From Planctomycetales bacterium (lineage in GTDB: Bacteria > Planctomycetota > UBA11346), in NCBI GenBank assembly GCA_025362255.1, contig JANYGY010000204.1:1-11735 (forward strand): a stretch of 11,735 bases of DNA, read 5' to 3'. Both the position numbers and the translations under genes were made by a program. The notes beneath the pieces were generated by a model, which did not search any database, was not told where the DNA came from, and saw nothing but the letters and a program-made list of their open reading frames with translations. Positions 5,980 through 11,735 of this stretch are shown here, piece by piece (position 1 is the stretch's first letter; every line of letters begins with the position of its first letter).

Positions 5980-6031
5980 ACTGCTGGAGCTGAAGCAGTC
6001 AGCCTGGTTAGATTTTCTTCGAACGATTCCT

Positions 6032-6067
6032 ACGAACCGGGCGCGTCTGCGCCCGGTTCGTTTTTTT
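6032..6067 (+). terminator. Strong intrinsic terminator after rplY
   Basis: ACGAACCGGGCGC (6032-6044) pairs perfectly with GCGCCCGGTTCGT (6049-6061) around a GTCT loop, and a run of seven T follows (6061-6067). It should end the prs-rplY transcript. It finishes only 28 bases before the next AraC start. Confidence 0.92.
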
Positions 6068-6095
6068 GATCACGCAGTATGGTGACCTGCCAACG

Positions 6096-6947
6096 ATGGC
6101 CGATCCGACCAAGATTTTGTGGCAGGTGGCTTTTTACGGACGCGAGGCGATGCCGGCGACCTTTCCCTATTCATTTGAAAATCGCCACCGTGGACCCATC
6201 GGACATTGCATCTTCCAGATCGTCGAAGCTGGCCAGGTCGAAATCCGTGACCACAAAGGGTACTGGCACCTCGCAACCCCGGGCCACGCCTTCATTTTTC
6301 GCAATGGCGACCAGTCGGCCTATCGTTTTCCAGCGGGTAACCGGCTGCCCTACATCACCCAATGGATCGATCTCGAAGGCGCCGGACTCATCGACCACTG
6401 GGATGCGTTGCTGATGACCACCTGCCCGGTGGTGCCGGTCACCGACGAATTGCGCTCGGGAATGCGCCACCTCGCCGCTCTGGCTGAGCCGCAAGCCCGG
6501 TGTTCGCCTCCCGCGATGGCTGCCGCGGTCCACGCGTTTGTCATGCAGCTCGTCACCAGTGTCGGAGAACGTCATCGATTGACGCTGACTCCGGTCGAAC
6601 AGGCGATCGATGACCTGTGCGCCAAGCCTGCGGCAGCGTGGTCATTGAAGGAGGTTGCCGAGCGCCACGGCATCAGTCGTGAACACCTGACGCGCGCTTT
6701 TCAGGCCCGGGTCGGCCAGTCACCCGCAGCTTGGCTCAATCAAGCCCGCGTGGCCAAGGCCTGCCATCTGCTCGGCCAGACGGACATCGAGCTGAGCGAT
6801 GTCGCGGTGCAGGCCGGGTTTTCGAGCGCCCACACCCTGGCTCGTCTGATCAAGCAGGCCACGGGCCTGTCGCCACGCCTCTATCGAGACAAGAGACGAG
6901 AAAAGAGACGAGAAATGCGACAAGAAAAAAGACGAGAGAAATCGTGA
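6096..6947 (+). CDS. AraC/XylS family transcriptional regulator with repeat-derived basic tail
   Basis: This is a 283-residue regulator. An N-terminal AraC sensor-type domain (about 30-100) includes HLATPGHAFIFRNGD (58-72), a cupin-like turn. Two helix-turn-helix units follow: about 183-202 (SLKEVAERHGISREHLTRAF) and about 232-251 (ELSDVAVQAGFSSAHTLARL), then TGLSPRLYRDK. The normal protein end is followed by an extra KRREKRREMRQEKRREKS tail encoded by tandem repeats. ATG 6096 has GGTGA about 9-10 bases upstream; an in-frame TTG at 6066 lies in the T-run of the preceding terminator and is unlikely. Its stop overlaps the tatD start as GTGA, so both are co-translated. The ligand is unknown; no sugar gene is adjacent on this strand. 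Confidence 0.88.
   Translation: MADPTKILWQVAFYGREAMPATFPYSFENRHRGPIGHCIFQIVEAGQVEIRDHKGYWHLATPGHAFIFRNGDQSAYRFPAGNRLPYITQWIDLEGAGLIDHWDALLMTTCPVVPVTDELRSGMRHLAALAEPQARCSPPAMAAAVHAFVMQLVTSVGERHRLTLTPVEQAIDDLCAKPAAAWSLKEVAERHGISREHLTRAFQARVGQSPAAWLNQARVAKACHLLGQTDIELSDVAVQAGFSSAHTLARLIKQATGLSPRLYRDKRREKRREMRQEKRREKS
6891..6938 (+). repeat. Four 12-bp tandem repeats encoding a KRRE tail
   Basis: AAGAGACGAGAA is present exactly at 6891-6902 and 6903-6914, then as ATGCGACAAGAA (6915-6926, 3 changes) and AAAAGACGAGAG (6927-6938, 2 changes). In frame they encode KRRE, KRRE, MRQE and KRRE. The AGA and CGA codons and purine bias differ from the surrounding GC-rich code. The last unit supplies the GAGAG in front of the tatD GTG start. 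Confidence 0.85.
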
Positions 6948-7792
6948 TTCATCTCATCGACACCCATTGCCATCTGACCGGTGACCGCTTTTCCTCAGAT
7001 CGCGACGCCCTGATCCAGGCATTGCCCGATCAGGGCGTCTGGCGCGCGATCACCATCGGCACCGGCCTTGCCGATGCGCATGAAGTCGCTGCTCTGGTCG
7101 CCCGCTTTCCAGAACGACTCGCAGGCTCCGCCGGCTTAGACCCGCATTCCTGCCACGAGGCTGGCGATGAATTTGCGCACCAACTGGCCCAGCTCGAAAC
7201 CCTGTTGCAGCAACATCCGTTTGTCGCACTTGGCGAAATCGGCTTGGAATATCACCATCGACTGAATCCTGCCGACCAACAGATCACGCAGTTTGAAGCC
7301 CAGCTTGATCTGGCCGTACGTCGCGATCTGCCCGTCGTCATCCACGTCCGCGAAGGCCGCGCTGGCGACGGCCGCGACGCCCACGCCGACACGATCGACG
7401 TGCTCACGCGCAATCCCGGCAACCGCGGCGTGATCCACAGTTTCGCCGGCACCCCGAGCCACGCGCGGGCCTACCTCGACCTTGGTTGGCACCTCAGCTT
7501 CAACGGTATGCTGTCCTACAAAGGCAACGATCTCCTGCGCGAAGCTGCGCGCCTGACCCCCGCCGATCGCCTGCTGGTGGAAACCGACGCGCCCTATCTG
7601 CCACCGATGCCGCATCGCGGAAAACGCTGCGATCCCTCGATGGTGGCGCTCACCTCGAACCTCCTGGCCGAACTTCGTGGTGAACGCGATGACGACGTCC
7701 GTGCGTGGACCACCCGCAACGCCTGCCTGCTCTTCCGTCTCGAACTCCCGCCCGAGTGGGCGGCAGCGAAGCCCAAGGCCACTCAGTGGTAA
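6944..7792 (+). CDS. TatD-family metal-dependent hydrolase (DNase)
   Basis: This is a 282-residue TatD/YcfH-type TIM-barrel hydrolase; family members are metal-dependent nucleases linked to DNA repair or degradation. The metal-site residues are all visible: His8 and His10 (DTHCHL), Glu98 (ALGEIGLEYHH), His134 (VVIHVRE), His165 (GVIHSFAGT) and Asp215 (LVETDAPYLPP). The signature RGKRCDPSMV (225-234) replaces the more usual RGKRNEP. The start GTG 6944 overlaps the upstream TGA as GTGA and has GAGAG about 5 bases before it. Length and ending are normal. The gene is downstream of an AraC gene, and the coupling is unusual because TatD has no evident link to sugar regulation. The exact substrate is not predictable. 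Confidence 0.9.
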   Translation: MIHLIDTHCHLTGDRFSSDRDALIQALPDQGVWRAITIGTGLADAHEVAALVARFPERLAGSAGLDPHSCHEAGDEFAHQLAQLETLLQQHPFVALGEIGLEYHHRLNPADQQITQFEAQLDLAVRRDLPVVIHVREGRAGDGRDAHADTIDVLTRNPGNRGVIHSFAGTPSHARAYLDLGWHLSFNGMLSYKGNDLLREAARLTPADRLLVETDAPYLPPMPHRGKRCDPSMVALTSNLLAELRGERDDDVRAWTTRNACLLFRLELPPEWAAAKPKATQW

Positions 7793-7799
7793 ACACAGG

Positions 7800-7819
7800 A
7801 AAGCCTGTGACGGCTTTTT
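7800..7819 (+). terminator. Intrinsic terminator after tatD
   Basis: AAAGCC (7800-7805) pairs with GGCTTT (7812-7817) around TGTGAC, with the T-run continuing to 7819. It starts 8 bases after the tatD stop. The stem is short, so it may be only partly effective and backed up by the next hairpin. Confidence 0.6.
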
Positions 7820-7863
7820 CTTACGGGGACGAGCGGAGTGTTGACGACTTGGATCAGAAAATG

Positions 7864-7913
7864 AAAACGCCTGGCAGCATCCACTTTATAGGTGGACACC
7901 GCCAGGCGTTTTT
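7864..7913. terminator. Bidirectional terminator between convergent tatD and fucI
   Basis: AAAACGCCTGGC (7864-7875) pairs perfectly with GCCAGGCGTTTT (7901-7912); an inner TCCAC/GTGGA stem (7880-7884 and 7892-7896) can extend it. T-runs follow on both strands. The position between convergent genes fits termination from both sides. Confidence 0.85.
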
Positions 7914-7920
7914 ACATCGG

Positions 7921-7942
7921 TAAAGAGTACTTCTACTCTTTA
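7921..7942 (-). repeat. Perfect 9-bp inverted repeat behind fucI
   Basis: TAAAGAGTA (7921-7929) and TACTCTTTA (7934-7942) flank a 4-base loop CTTC. It lies 8 bases past the fucI stop and before the strong terminator, so the fucI message would end with two successive hairpins. It is AT-rich, without its own T-run on the minus strand. Confidence 0.55.
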
Positions 7943-7949
7943 TCCATCA

Positions 7950-9701
7950 TTACGCTCTGCCGCTGATCTTCATCTTGGCGTACGACTCGCCACCCGAGAT
8001 GCGGTAGAGCATCGGGGCCATGCGGTCTTTGCCTTCAGTGAATTCAGGCGTGCCTTCCCAACGGAAATTCTGCACGTTGGTGTAATCGCTGAAGTACTGC
8101 CAACGGCGCGTCGGCAGGTTGCGCACCATGTGCATGTGGTTGGCGGGACAGCCATACTTGGTGATCGACGCCGGGACCTCCTTGAAGGTGATCCAGGTGT
8201 GTGGCCAAGCATACGACGATGCGTGGCAGAAGGCTTCGGCGATCGGCTGGGGCAGCTCAACCGATTCGGCTTCGCCCTGGATCATCGTGAACATCCCGGT
8301 GAGGTCGCTGTAAGCGAGGCGACCGGCCTGGCATTCGATGCCTCCGGGCGAGATGTACCCGGTCGAAAAGCCACCGCCTGGGAAGTAGTGCTTATACACT
8401 TCGAACAGGATCGAGTCCTTGCACCAGTCGAGCGAACCTGAACCGGAATTGTCCATGTCGATCAGGCCACGCAGCATGTACGCCGATTTGGGATCCAGGC
8501 GGATGCCCAATTCATCGGCCTTCTTCTGGATTTCCCACGGCTCGTACACTTTGCGGTAATCGGCGAACAGGATCGGCTCGCCGCCAGTCAGCGCGCTGTA
8601 GCACATCATCGTGAGCAAACCTTGAACATCGTTCTCGGTCGCAAACGGGATCGCTGCTTTCTTGCCCTTGTGGTCGAAGGTCGAATTGAATAGCGCCTCG
8701 GCAATGTCGGCGCACGCCATCGGGGTGCCCTTCTTATCGCTGCCCCAGGCGAGCTGGCTGGTCCAACCGCCACCAATGCAATTCAGATCCTTCATGTAAT
8801 TGCGCAGGATCAGGTACAGCTTCAGTTCTTCTTCGAGCTTGGCTTTGTGCTCAGCCGTCAACGGCTTGGGTTTCACCTTCGATGGGTCGGTGTAGATCGG
8901 CGACTTCTTGGCGCAGATCGACTCGATGTCCGGGTAGATCTTGTTCTTCCACTGAACGTCGACCGTCCACTTGTAGAGCTCTTTCAGCTCTTTCGGATCG
9001 TAGCCACCGTTCTTGAGGATCATGTCCGAGAACAGCTTCATCGACTCGCGCACGCTTTCGACGCCGAAGAACTTGCGCGTTGCGTGCACATGATTCATCG
9101 CCGTTTCCATCTGCATGGAATCGGTGTCGGCAGCCAAGAAGCGCTTGCCCTTCAGCCACTGCGCGGCGGTCATCGCCCACACCAGGTCGATGATTTCGGC
9201 CTTGCTCTTGTCGTCAAAATCAGGGTTCTGGCCGACTTCGGGCATGTTGCCGATCATCGCATGGCACAGGCGGCCGGTTTGCGCATACGCGCCAACCACG
9301 GCGTCAACACCAACCACGCCGGGCTTTGGCGCATTGTTGCCGGCGATGCAGCAGATCGGCGCGGTTGGGAAATGCGCCGTCAGAGCGATCGCGGTTTTGC
9401 CGGGGTAGAACCAGGTGTCAGGAACGATGGCGATGACGTCAACTCCAGCTTTCTTGAACTCATAGGCGATGGCGTCGGCATCGGCTTCGTTTTCGACAGT
9501 GCGGCTCGACACATAGATGCCGGGCTTTTCAGCCTTGCCGCCGAATGAACCAGGAAGCTTGATCGCCGACATCACCTTACCGGTCATGGCGCAGATGTTC
9601 TGCGCGCGTTCGCGGCTCGGATCATCGATACGTGGATCGCACGGAGCGAAAATGCCGATCACCGGCACGGAGTTGGAGGATGGTTTCTGAATGAAGCCCA
9701 T
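7950..9701 (-). CDS. fucI: L-fucose isomerase family protein
   Basis: The family interconverts L-fucose and L-fuculose (also D-arabinose and D-ribulose) in the cytoplasm with Mn2+. The 583-residue length is close to E. coli FucI (about 590). It begins VPVIGIFAPCDPRID (12-26), as family members do. Likely metal ligands are Glu356 in FATENDVQGLLTM, Asp381 in PILFADYR, and a histidine in GCPANHMHM (522 or 524), corresponding in order to the E. coli Glu337, Asp361 and His528. Other family-like segments are GGWTSQLAWG (311-320) and GGGFSTGYISPGG (442-454). ATG 9701 is chosen; its Shine-Dalgarno is weak (GGA about 13 bases away). It is divergent from an AraC gene over 56 bp. No fuculokinase or aldolase gene is in the window, and the physiological sugar could be another deoxy- or pentose sugar. 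Confidence 0.88.
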   Translation of the reverse strand: MGFIQKPSSNSVPVIGIFAPCDPRIDDPSRERAQNICAMTGKVMSAIKLPGSFGGKAEKPGIYVSSRTVENEADADAIAYEFKKAGVDVIAIVPDTWFYPGKTAIALTAHFPTAPICCIAGNNAPKPGVVGVDAVVGAYAQTGRLCHAMIGNMPEVGQNPDFDDKSKAEIIDLVWAMTAAQWLKGKRFLAADTDSMQMETAMNHVHATRKFFGVESVRESMKLFSDMILKNGGYDPKELKELYKWTVDVQWKNKIYPDIESICAKKSPIYTDPSKVKPKPLTAEHKAKLEEELKLYLILRNYMKDLNCIGGGWTSQLAWGSDKKGTPMACADIAEALFNSTFDHKGKKAAIPFATENDVQGLLTMMCYSALTGGEPILFADYRKVYEPWEIQKKADELGIRLDPKSAYMLRGLIDMDNSGSGSLDWCKDSILFEVYKHYFPGGGFSTGYISPGGIECQAGRLAYSDLTGMFTMIQGEAESVELPQPIAEAFCHASSYAWPHTWITFKEVPASITKYGCPANHMHMVRNLPTRRWQYFSDYTNVQNFRWEGTPEFTEGKDRMAPMLYRISGGESYAKMKISGRA

Positions 9702-9718
9702 GGAGCGTTGTTCCGCAG

Positions 9719-9740
9719 GGTGGATCTCGCCACCTTAGGT
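9719..9740. promoter_or_regulatory. Double dyad in the fucI/AraC divergent promoter region
   Basis: GGTGG (9719-9723) pairs with CCACC (9730-9734) over a 6-base spacer, and ACCTTAGGT (9732-9740) is itself a palindrome overlapping it. The element lies 17 bases from each start codon, at the centre of the 56-bp gap, where a shared operator would be expected. No clear -35/-10 pair was seen on either strand. Confidence 0.4.
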
Positions 9741-9757
9741 CGCAACCACAGCCCGCT

Positions 9758-10591
9758 ATGTCCAGCAGCGGTGGACTTGTGTCTATAAGCGGCATCCTCA
9801 CCGCCGTGGATGCTCCGGCTTGTCGAGTGTTGTACGCCAACCAACTGGTCATCGATCAACGCTGGAGCTGGCGGCTGTCTGATCCTTTTTGGCGGCTGTA
9901 TTTCAACCGCGATCCAGGTGCCGCGATCGCCCACCGTGGGCGCAGACAGGTGCTGCCCGCGTACCGGGCGGCGCTGGTTCCAGCCTGGTGCGATGCGCAA
10001 GGCTCGTGCGGCAGTCCTGTGCGCCATTTTTACATCCATTTCGAAACTCCAGGACTGCCCGATGCATGGATCCGCCGGGTCTGCTCGGCCCCCCTGCTGC
10101 TGCCCGAGGATGAGGTTCTGCGCGCGTTGCTCGATGCCCTGGCCCGTGAAGAACCAGGACGAGCGGGCTGGCATCTGCGGGTGCAAAGCGCTGCCGCTTG
10201 GGCCCTCGCGCGCGGCCTTGAACAGGTTGATACCAGCACCCTGGGCTTTCCCGAAACTCCCGATGGTGATGCCGCGGTGGCCTTGGCTTTGCGTACCATC
10301 GAACAACGTTTGGCGGATCCATTGACCATCGCCGCGCTGGCGGCGCCTTCGGGATTGTCAGAAGATCATTTCGCCCGGCGATTTGTCCGGGTCACCGGTC
10401 GCCCGGCGATGCGCTGGCTGCAAGAACGCCGCGTCGCCAATGCTGCTGATCGCCTGATCCATTCGCTGGCAACGCTCGATGACATCGCCAGGGCCACAGG
10501 TTTCGCCAACCGATTTCATTTCACCCGCGTGTTTACCCGTCTGATTGGAACGCCGCCGGCCACGTACCGCCGGCAACATGCCGGTCGGTGA
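9758..10591 (+). CDS. AraC/XylS family transcriptional regulator, probable fucI regulator
   Basis: This is a 277-residue regulator. The N-terminal half (about 20-110) is a divergent sensor domain with WSWRLSDPFWRLYFN (36-50) and FYIHFETPG (91-99), segments common in AraC proteins with arabinose-type binding domains. The C-terminal DNA-binding domain (about 175-272) has a first helix-turn-helix (about 189-210, TIAALAAPSGLSEDHFARRF) and a second (about 239-260, LDDIARATGFANRFHFTRVF), then GTPPATYRR. ATG 9758 gives the longest product; a Shine-Dalgarno is not clear. It stands back to back with the fucose isomerase gene and upstream of a rhamnosidase-like gene, so it may control both. Its stop TGA (10589-10591) lies within the first unit of a tandem repeat. 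Confidence 0.87.
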   Translation: MSSSGGLVSISGILTAVDAPACRVLYANQLVIDQRWSWRLSDPFWRLYFNRDPGAAIAHRGRRQVLPAYRAALVPAWCDAQGSCGSPVRHFYIHFETPGLPDAWIRRVCSAPLLLPEDEVLRALLDALAREEPGRAGWHLRVQSAAAWALARGLEQVDTSTLGFPETPDGDAAVALALRTIEQRLADPLTIAALAAPSGLSEDHFARRFVRVTGRPAMRWLQERRVANAADRLIHSLATLDDIARATGFANRFHFTRVFTRLIGTPPATYRRQHAGR

Positions 10592-10625
10592 AAAGACCTG
10601 GTGAAAAGACCTAGTGAAAAGGTCT
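10587..10625 (+). repeat. Three 13-bp tandem repeats between AraC and rhamnosidase genes
   Basis: GGTGAAAAGACCT occurs exactly at 10587-10599 and 10600-10612, followed by AGTGAAAAGGTCT (10613-10625, 3 changes). AGACCT (10607-10612) and AGGTCT (10620-10625) can pair in a 6-bp hairpin followed by ATTTT, a possible weak terminator for the AraC gene. As DNA, direct repeats of this size are also plausible AraC-type binding sites. Confidence 0.7.
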
Positions 10626-10642
10626 ATTTTAAGCTAGGTCTT
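10606..10642 (+). promoter_or_regulatory. 9-bp inverted repeat, alternative to the terminator-like hairpin
   Basis: AAGACCTAG (10606-10614) and CTAGGTCTT (10634-10642) are exact reverse complements 19 bases apart. Their pairing would exclude the 10607-10625 hairpin, since both use the same 5' arm. The element ends 7 bases before the rhamnosidase ATG and covers its ribosome-binding region. Function as attenuator or operator is inference. Confidence 0.45.
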
Positions 10643-10649
10643 GCACCAT

Positions 10650-11735
10650 ATGGGATGGTTGTCCCCTGCCCTTAATGAAAGTAGATTTTCCACTGTGCCT
10701 ATACCGCGAGCCGATCTCGACACCGCTATCGTACCATTGCCGGAAGGTCTGAGCCTGATCCACGGTGGTGCTTTTTGTGGTGCGCCGATAGCGGCTTCGC
10801 CAGATCCGCTGGTATCATATGTCTGGGACCAAGCGCAGCCGGATGCTCGGCTGCAATTGTATACGTTGTCGCCCGTAACGGTGAAAATGATGACTGTGGA
10901 ATTGGTGCGAAAGGAATCCCGTCTTGATCTTGCAGCGGGGGCGATGATCAACGGCCCGTGCGTCATTCTTCTCGACTTTGGAGTGGTCAGCCCGGGCTGG
11001 GTTCAGTTCACCAGCCCTGATCTTGGCGATGCGGCCGGAGTTGAGATAGGAATCTCGGCGCATGCTGGAGCTCCGGCCAAGCGGCTGACGCCAGTGCGTC
11101 ATGGCGAGATCTATCGGCTAGAACTGAATCCGGAATTGTACGAAGGTGTCCGCTTCGTGTGGATCCACGTGGCTGCTCGCGCGCCTTGGCGGCTGAGCAA
11201 TGTCCGCCTGATCTGCCAAGCCAAGCCAGTGAATTATGTCGGATCTTTTGCCTGCAGTGATGCGCTGCTGGAGCGGATCTGGTACACGGGGGCGTATACC
11301 GTGCGCGCATGTTACCAGCAGGGATACATGGGCACGATCCTCGACGATCGCGGCGACCGGAACACTTTTTCAGGCGATGCTCATATTGCACAGGCGGTTT
11401 CCTTAACGGTATTCGGTAATCCGGATTTCGTGCGTCAGAACATCGCCTTCACTCCGGGGCCAGACGATCACAACGGCATCCTGAGCTATTCGCTGTTTTG
11501 GGTTCTCAGCATTGCGGCCTATGTCGAACATTCGGGCGACCATGCCAGCGTCGCCGGCTGGCTCGGCAGCGCGGAGTTCATCCTGAACCGCGCGAATGAC
11601 GTGTACGACACCGAATTTCATCAATCGTGGTCAGGCTGGGATCAGCGGCTCGGCGGCGGCTTCGAATTTCCTGACTCGCCGCAAACCCGTGATTGTTTCA
11701 AGATGCTGGCGATCCGTGCGTGGCGCGAGTTCGCG
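10650..11735 (+). CDS. Alpha-L-rhamnosidase-like (GH78-type) protein, 5' part
   Basis: There are 362 open codons with no stop before the window ends. An N-terminal beta-rich region (about 25-190) contains RFVWIHVAARAPWRLSNVRL (168-187), as in the jelly-roll modules before GH78 catalytic domains. The six-hairpin-type domain begins about 198: GSFACSDALLERIWYTGAYTV (198-218), then LDDRGDRNTFSGDAHIAQ (231-248), which lines up with the GH78 'DCP.R.....W.GD' motif, keeping the Asp, Arg and GD (Asp232/233, Arg237, Gly242-Asp243) but not the Cys-Pro or Trp. No signal peptide is visible, so it is probably cytoplasmic. ATG 10650 is the first ATG after an in-frame TAG; its Shine-Dalgarno is weak, and GTG 10695 is an alternative. 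It would release L-rhamnose or a related deoxyhexose from oligosaccharides. Substrate is uncertain because the C-terminal half is missing. Confidence 0.75.
   Translation, partial: MGWLSPALNESRFSTVPIPRADLDTAIVPLPEGLSLIHGGAFCGAPIAASPDPLVSYVWDQAQPDARLQLYTLSPVTVKMMTVELVRKESRLDLAAGAMINGPCVILLDFGVVSPGWVQFTSPDLGDAAGVEIGISAHAGAPAKRLTPVRHGEIYRLELNPELYEGVRFVWIHVAARAPWRLSNVRLICQAKPVNYVGSFACSDALLERIWYTGAYTVRACYQQGYMGTILDDRGDRNTFSGDAHIAQAVSLTVFGNPDFVRQNIAFTPGPDDHNGILSYSLFWVLSIAAYVEHSGDHASVAGWLGSAEFILNRANDVYDTEFHQSWSGWDQRLGGGFEFPDSPQTRDCFKMLAIRAWREFA

Noticed and set aside
8847..9548. 233-codon frame antisense to the fucose isomerase gene
   Set aside because: Reverse shadow of a well-conserved enzyme; no initiation signal and no recognisable motif.
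10587..10625. CRISPR-like repeat array
   Set aside because: The 13-bp units are contiguous with no spacers, and no cas gene is nearby.

Overview
The window comes from a GC-rich bacterium. It carries housekeeping genes (a prs homologue and a CTC-type ribosomal protein L25) set among sugar-catabolism genes: glucosamine-6-phosphate deaminase, an L-fucose isomerase family protein and a GH78-like rhamnosidase. There are three different AraC/XylS regulators and one sigma-54 response regulator. Sugar genes each paired with an AraC regulator, and the style of the Prs and L25 proteins, fit a polysaccharide-degrading member of the Planctomycetes-Verrucomicrobia group. That taxonomic guess is an inference with low confidence.

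Layout. Positions 1-1244 hold the 5' part of a nagB-like gene (minus strand) and a divergent AraC regulator, with a perfect 7-bp dyad between them. Positions 1232-2403 hold a compact minus-strand operon: a ferritin-like DUF2383-type protein, a small membrane-anchored amphipathic protein, and a stand-alone receiver-domain response regulator whose end overlaps the AraC gene. Positions 2404-2718 are a divergent control region. Positions 2719-4089 encode an AlgB/NtrC-type response regulator. Positions 4244-5979 are prs and rplY, closed by a strong intrinsic terminator. Positions 6096-7792 are an AraC regulator translationally coupled to a TatD-family hydrolase. Positions 7793-7949 contain terminators between convergent genes. 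Positions 7950-10591 are a fucose isomerase gene and its divergent AraC regulator. Positions 10650-11735 are the first 362 codons of a rhamnosidase-like gene that runs off the window.

The most interesting element is the control region at 2404-2718. I read two divergent sigma-54-type (-24/-12) promoters, one facing the sigma-54 activator gene and one facing the ferritin-like operon. Three copies of one heptamer lie between them and could be the activator's enhancer sites. This suggests a self-contained stress regulon in which the activator controls its own gene and the ferritin-like/amphipathic/receiver operon. No histidine kinase is present in the window.

Other points worth checking are a four-copy 12-bp tandem repeat that adds a KRRE-type basic tail to an AraC protein and runs into the tatD ribosome-binding region; tandem repeats and mutually exclusive hairpins in front of the rhamnosidase gene; and dyads in the two AraC/sugar-gene divergent intergenic regions. 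Nothing in the window looks like a CRISPR array, insertion sequence, phage gene, tRNA or rRNA.
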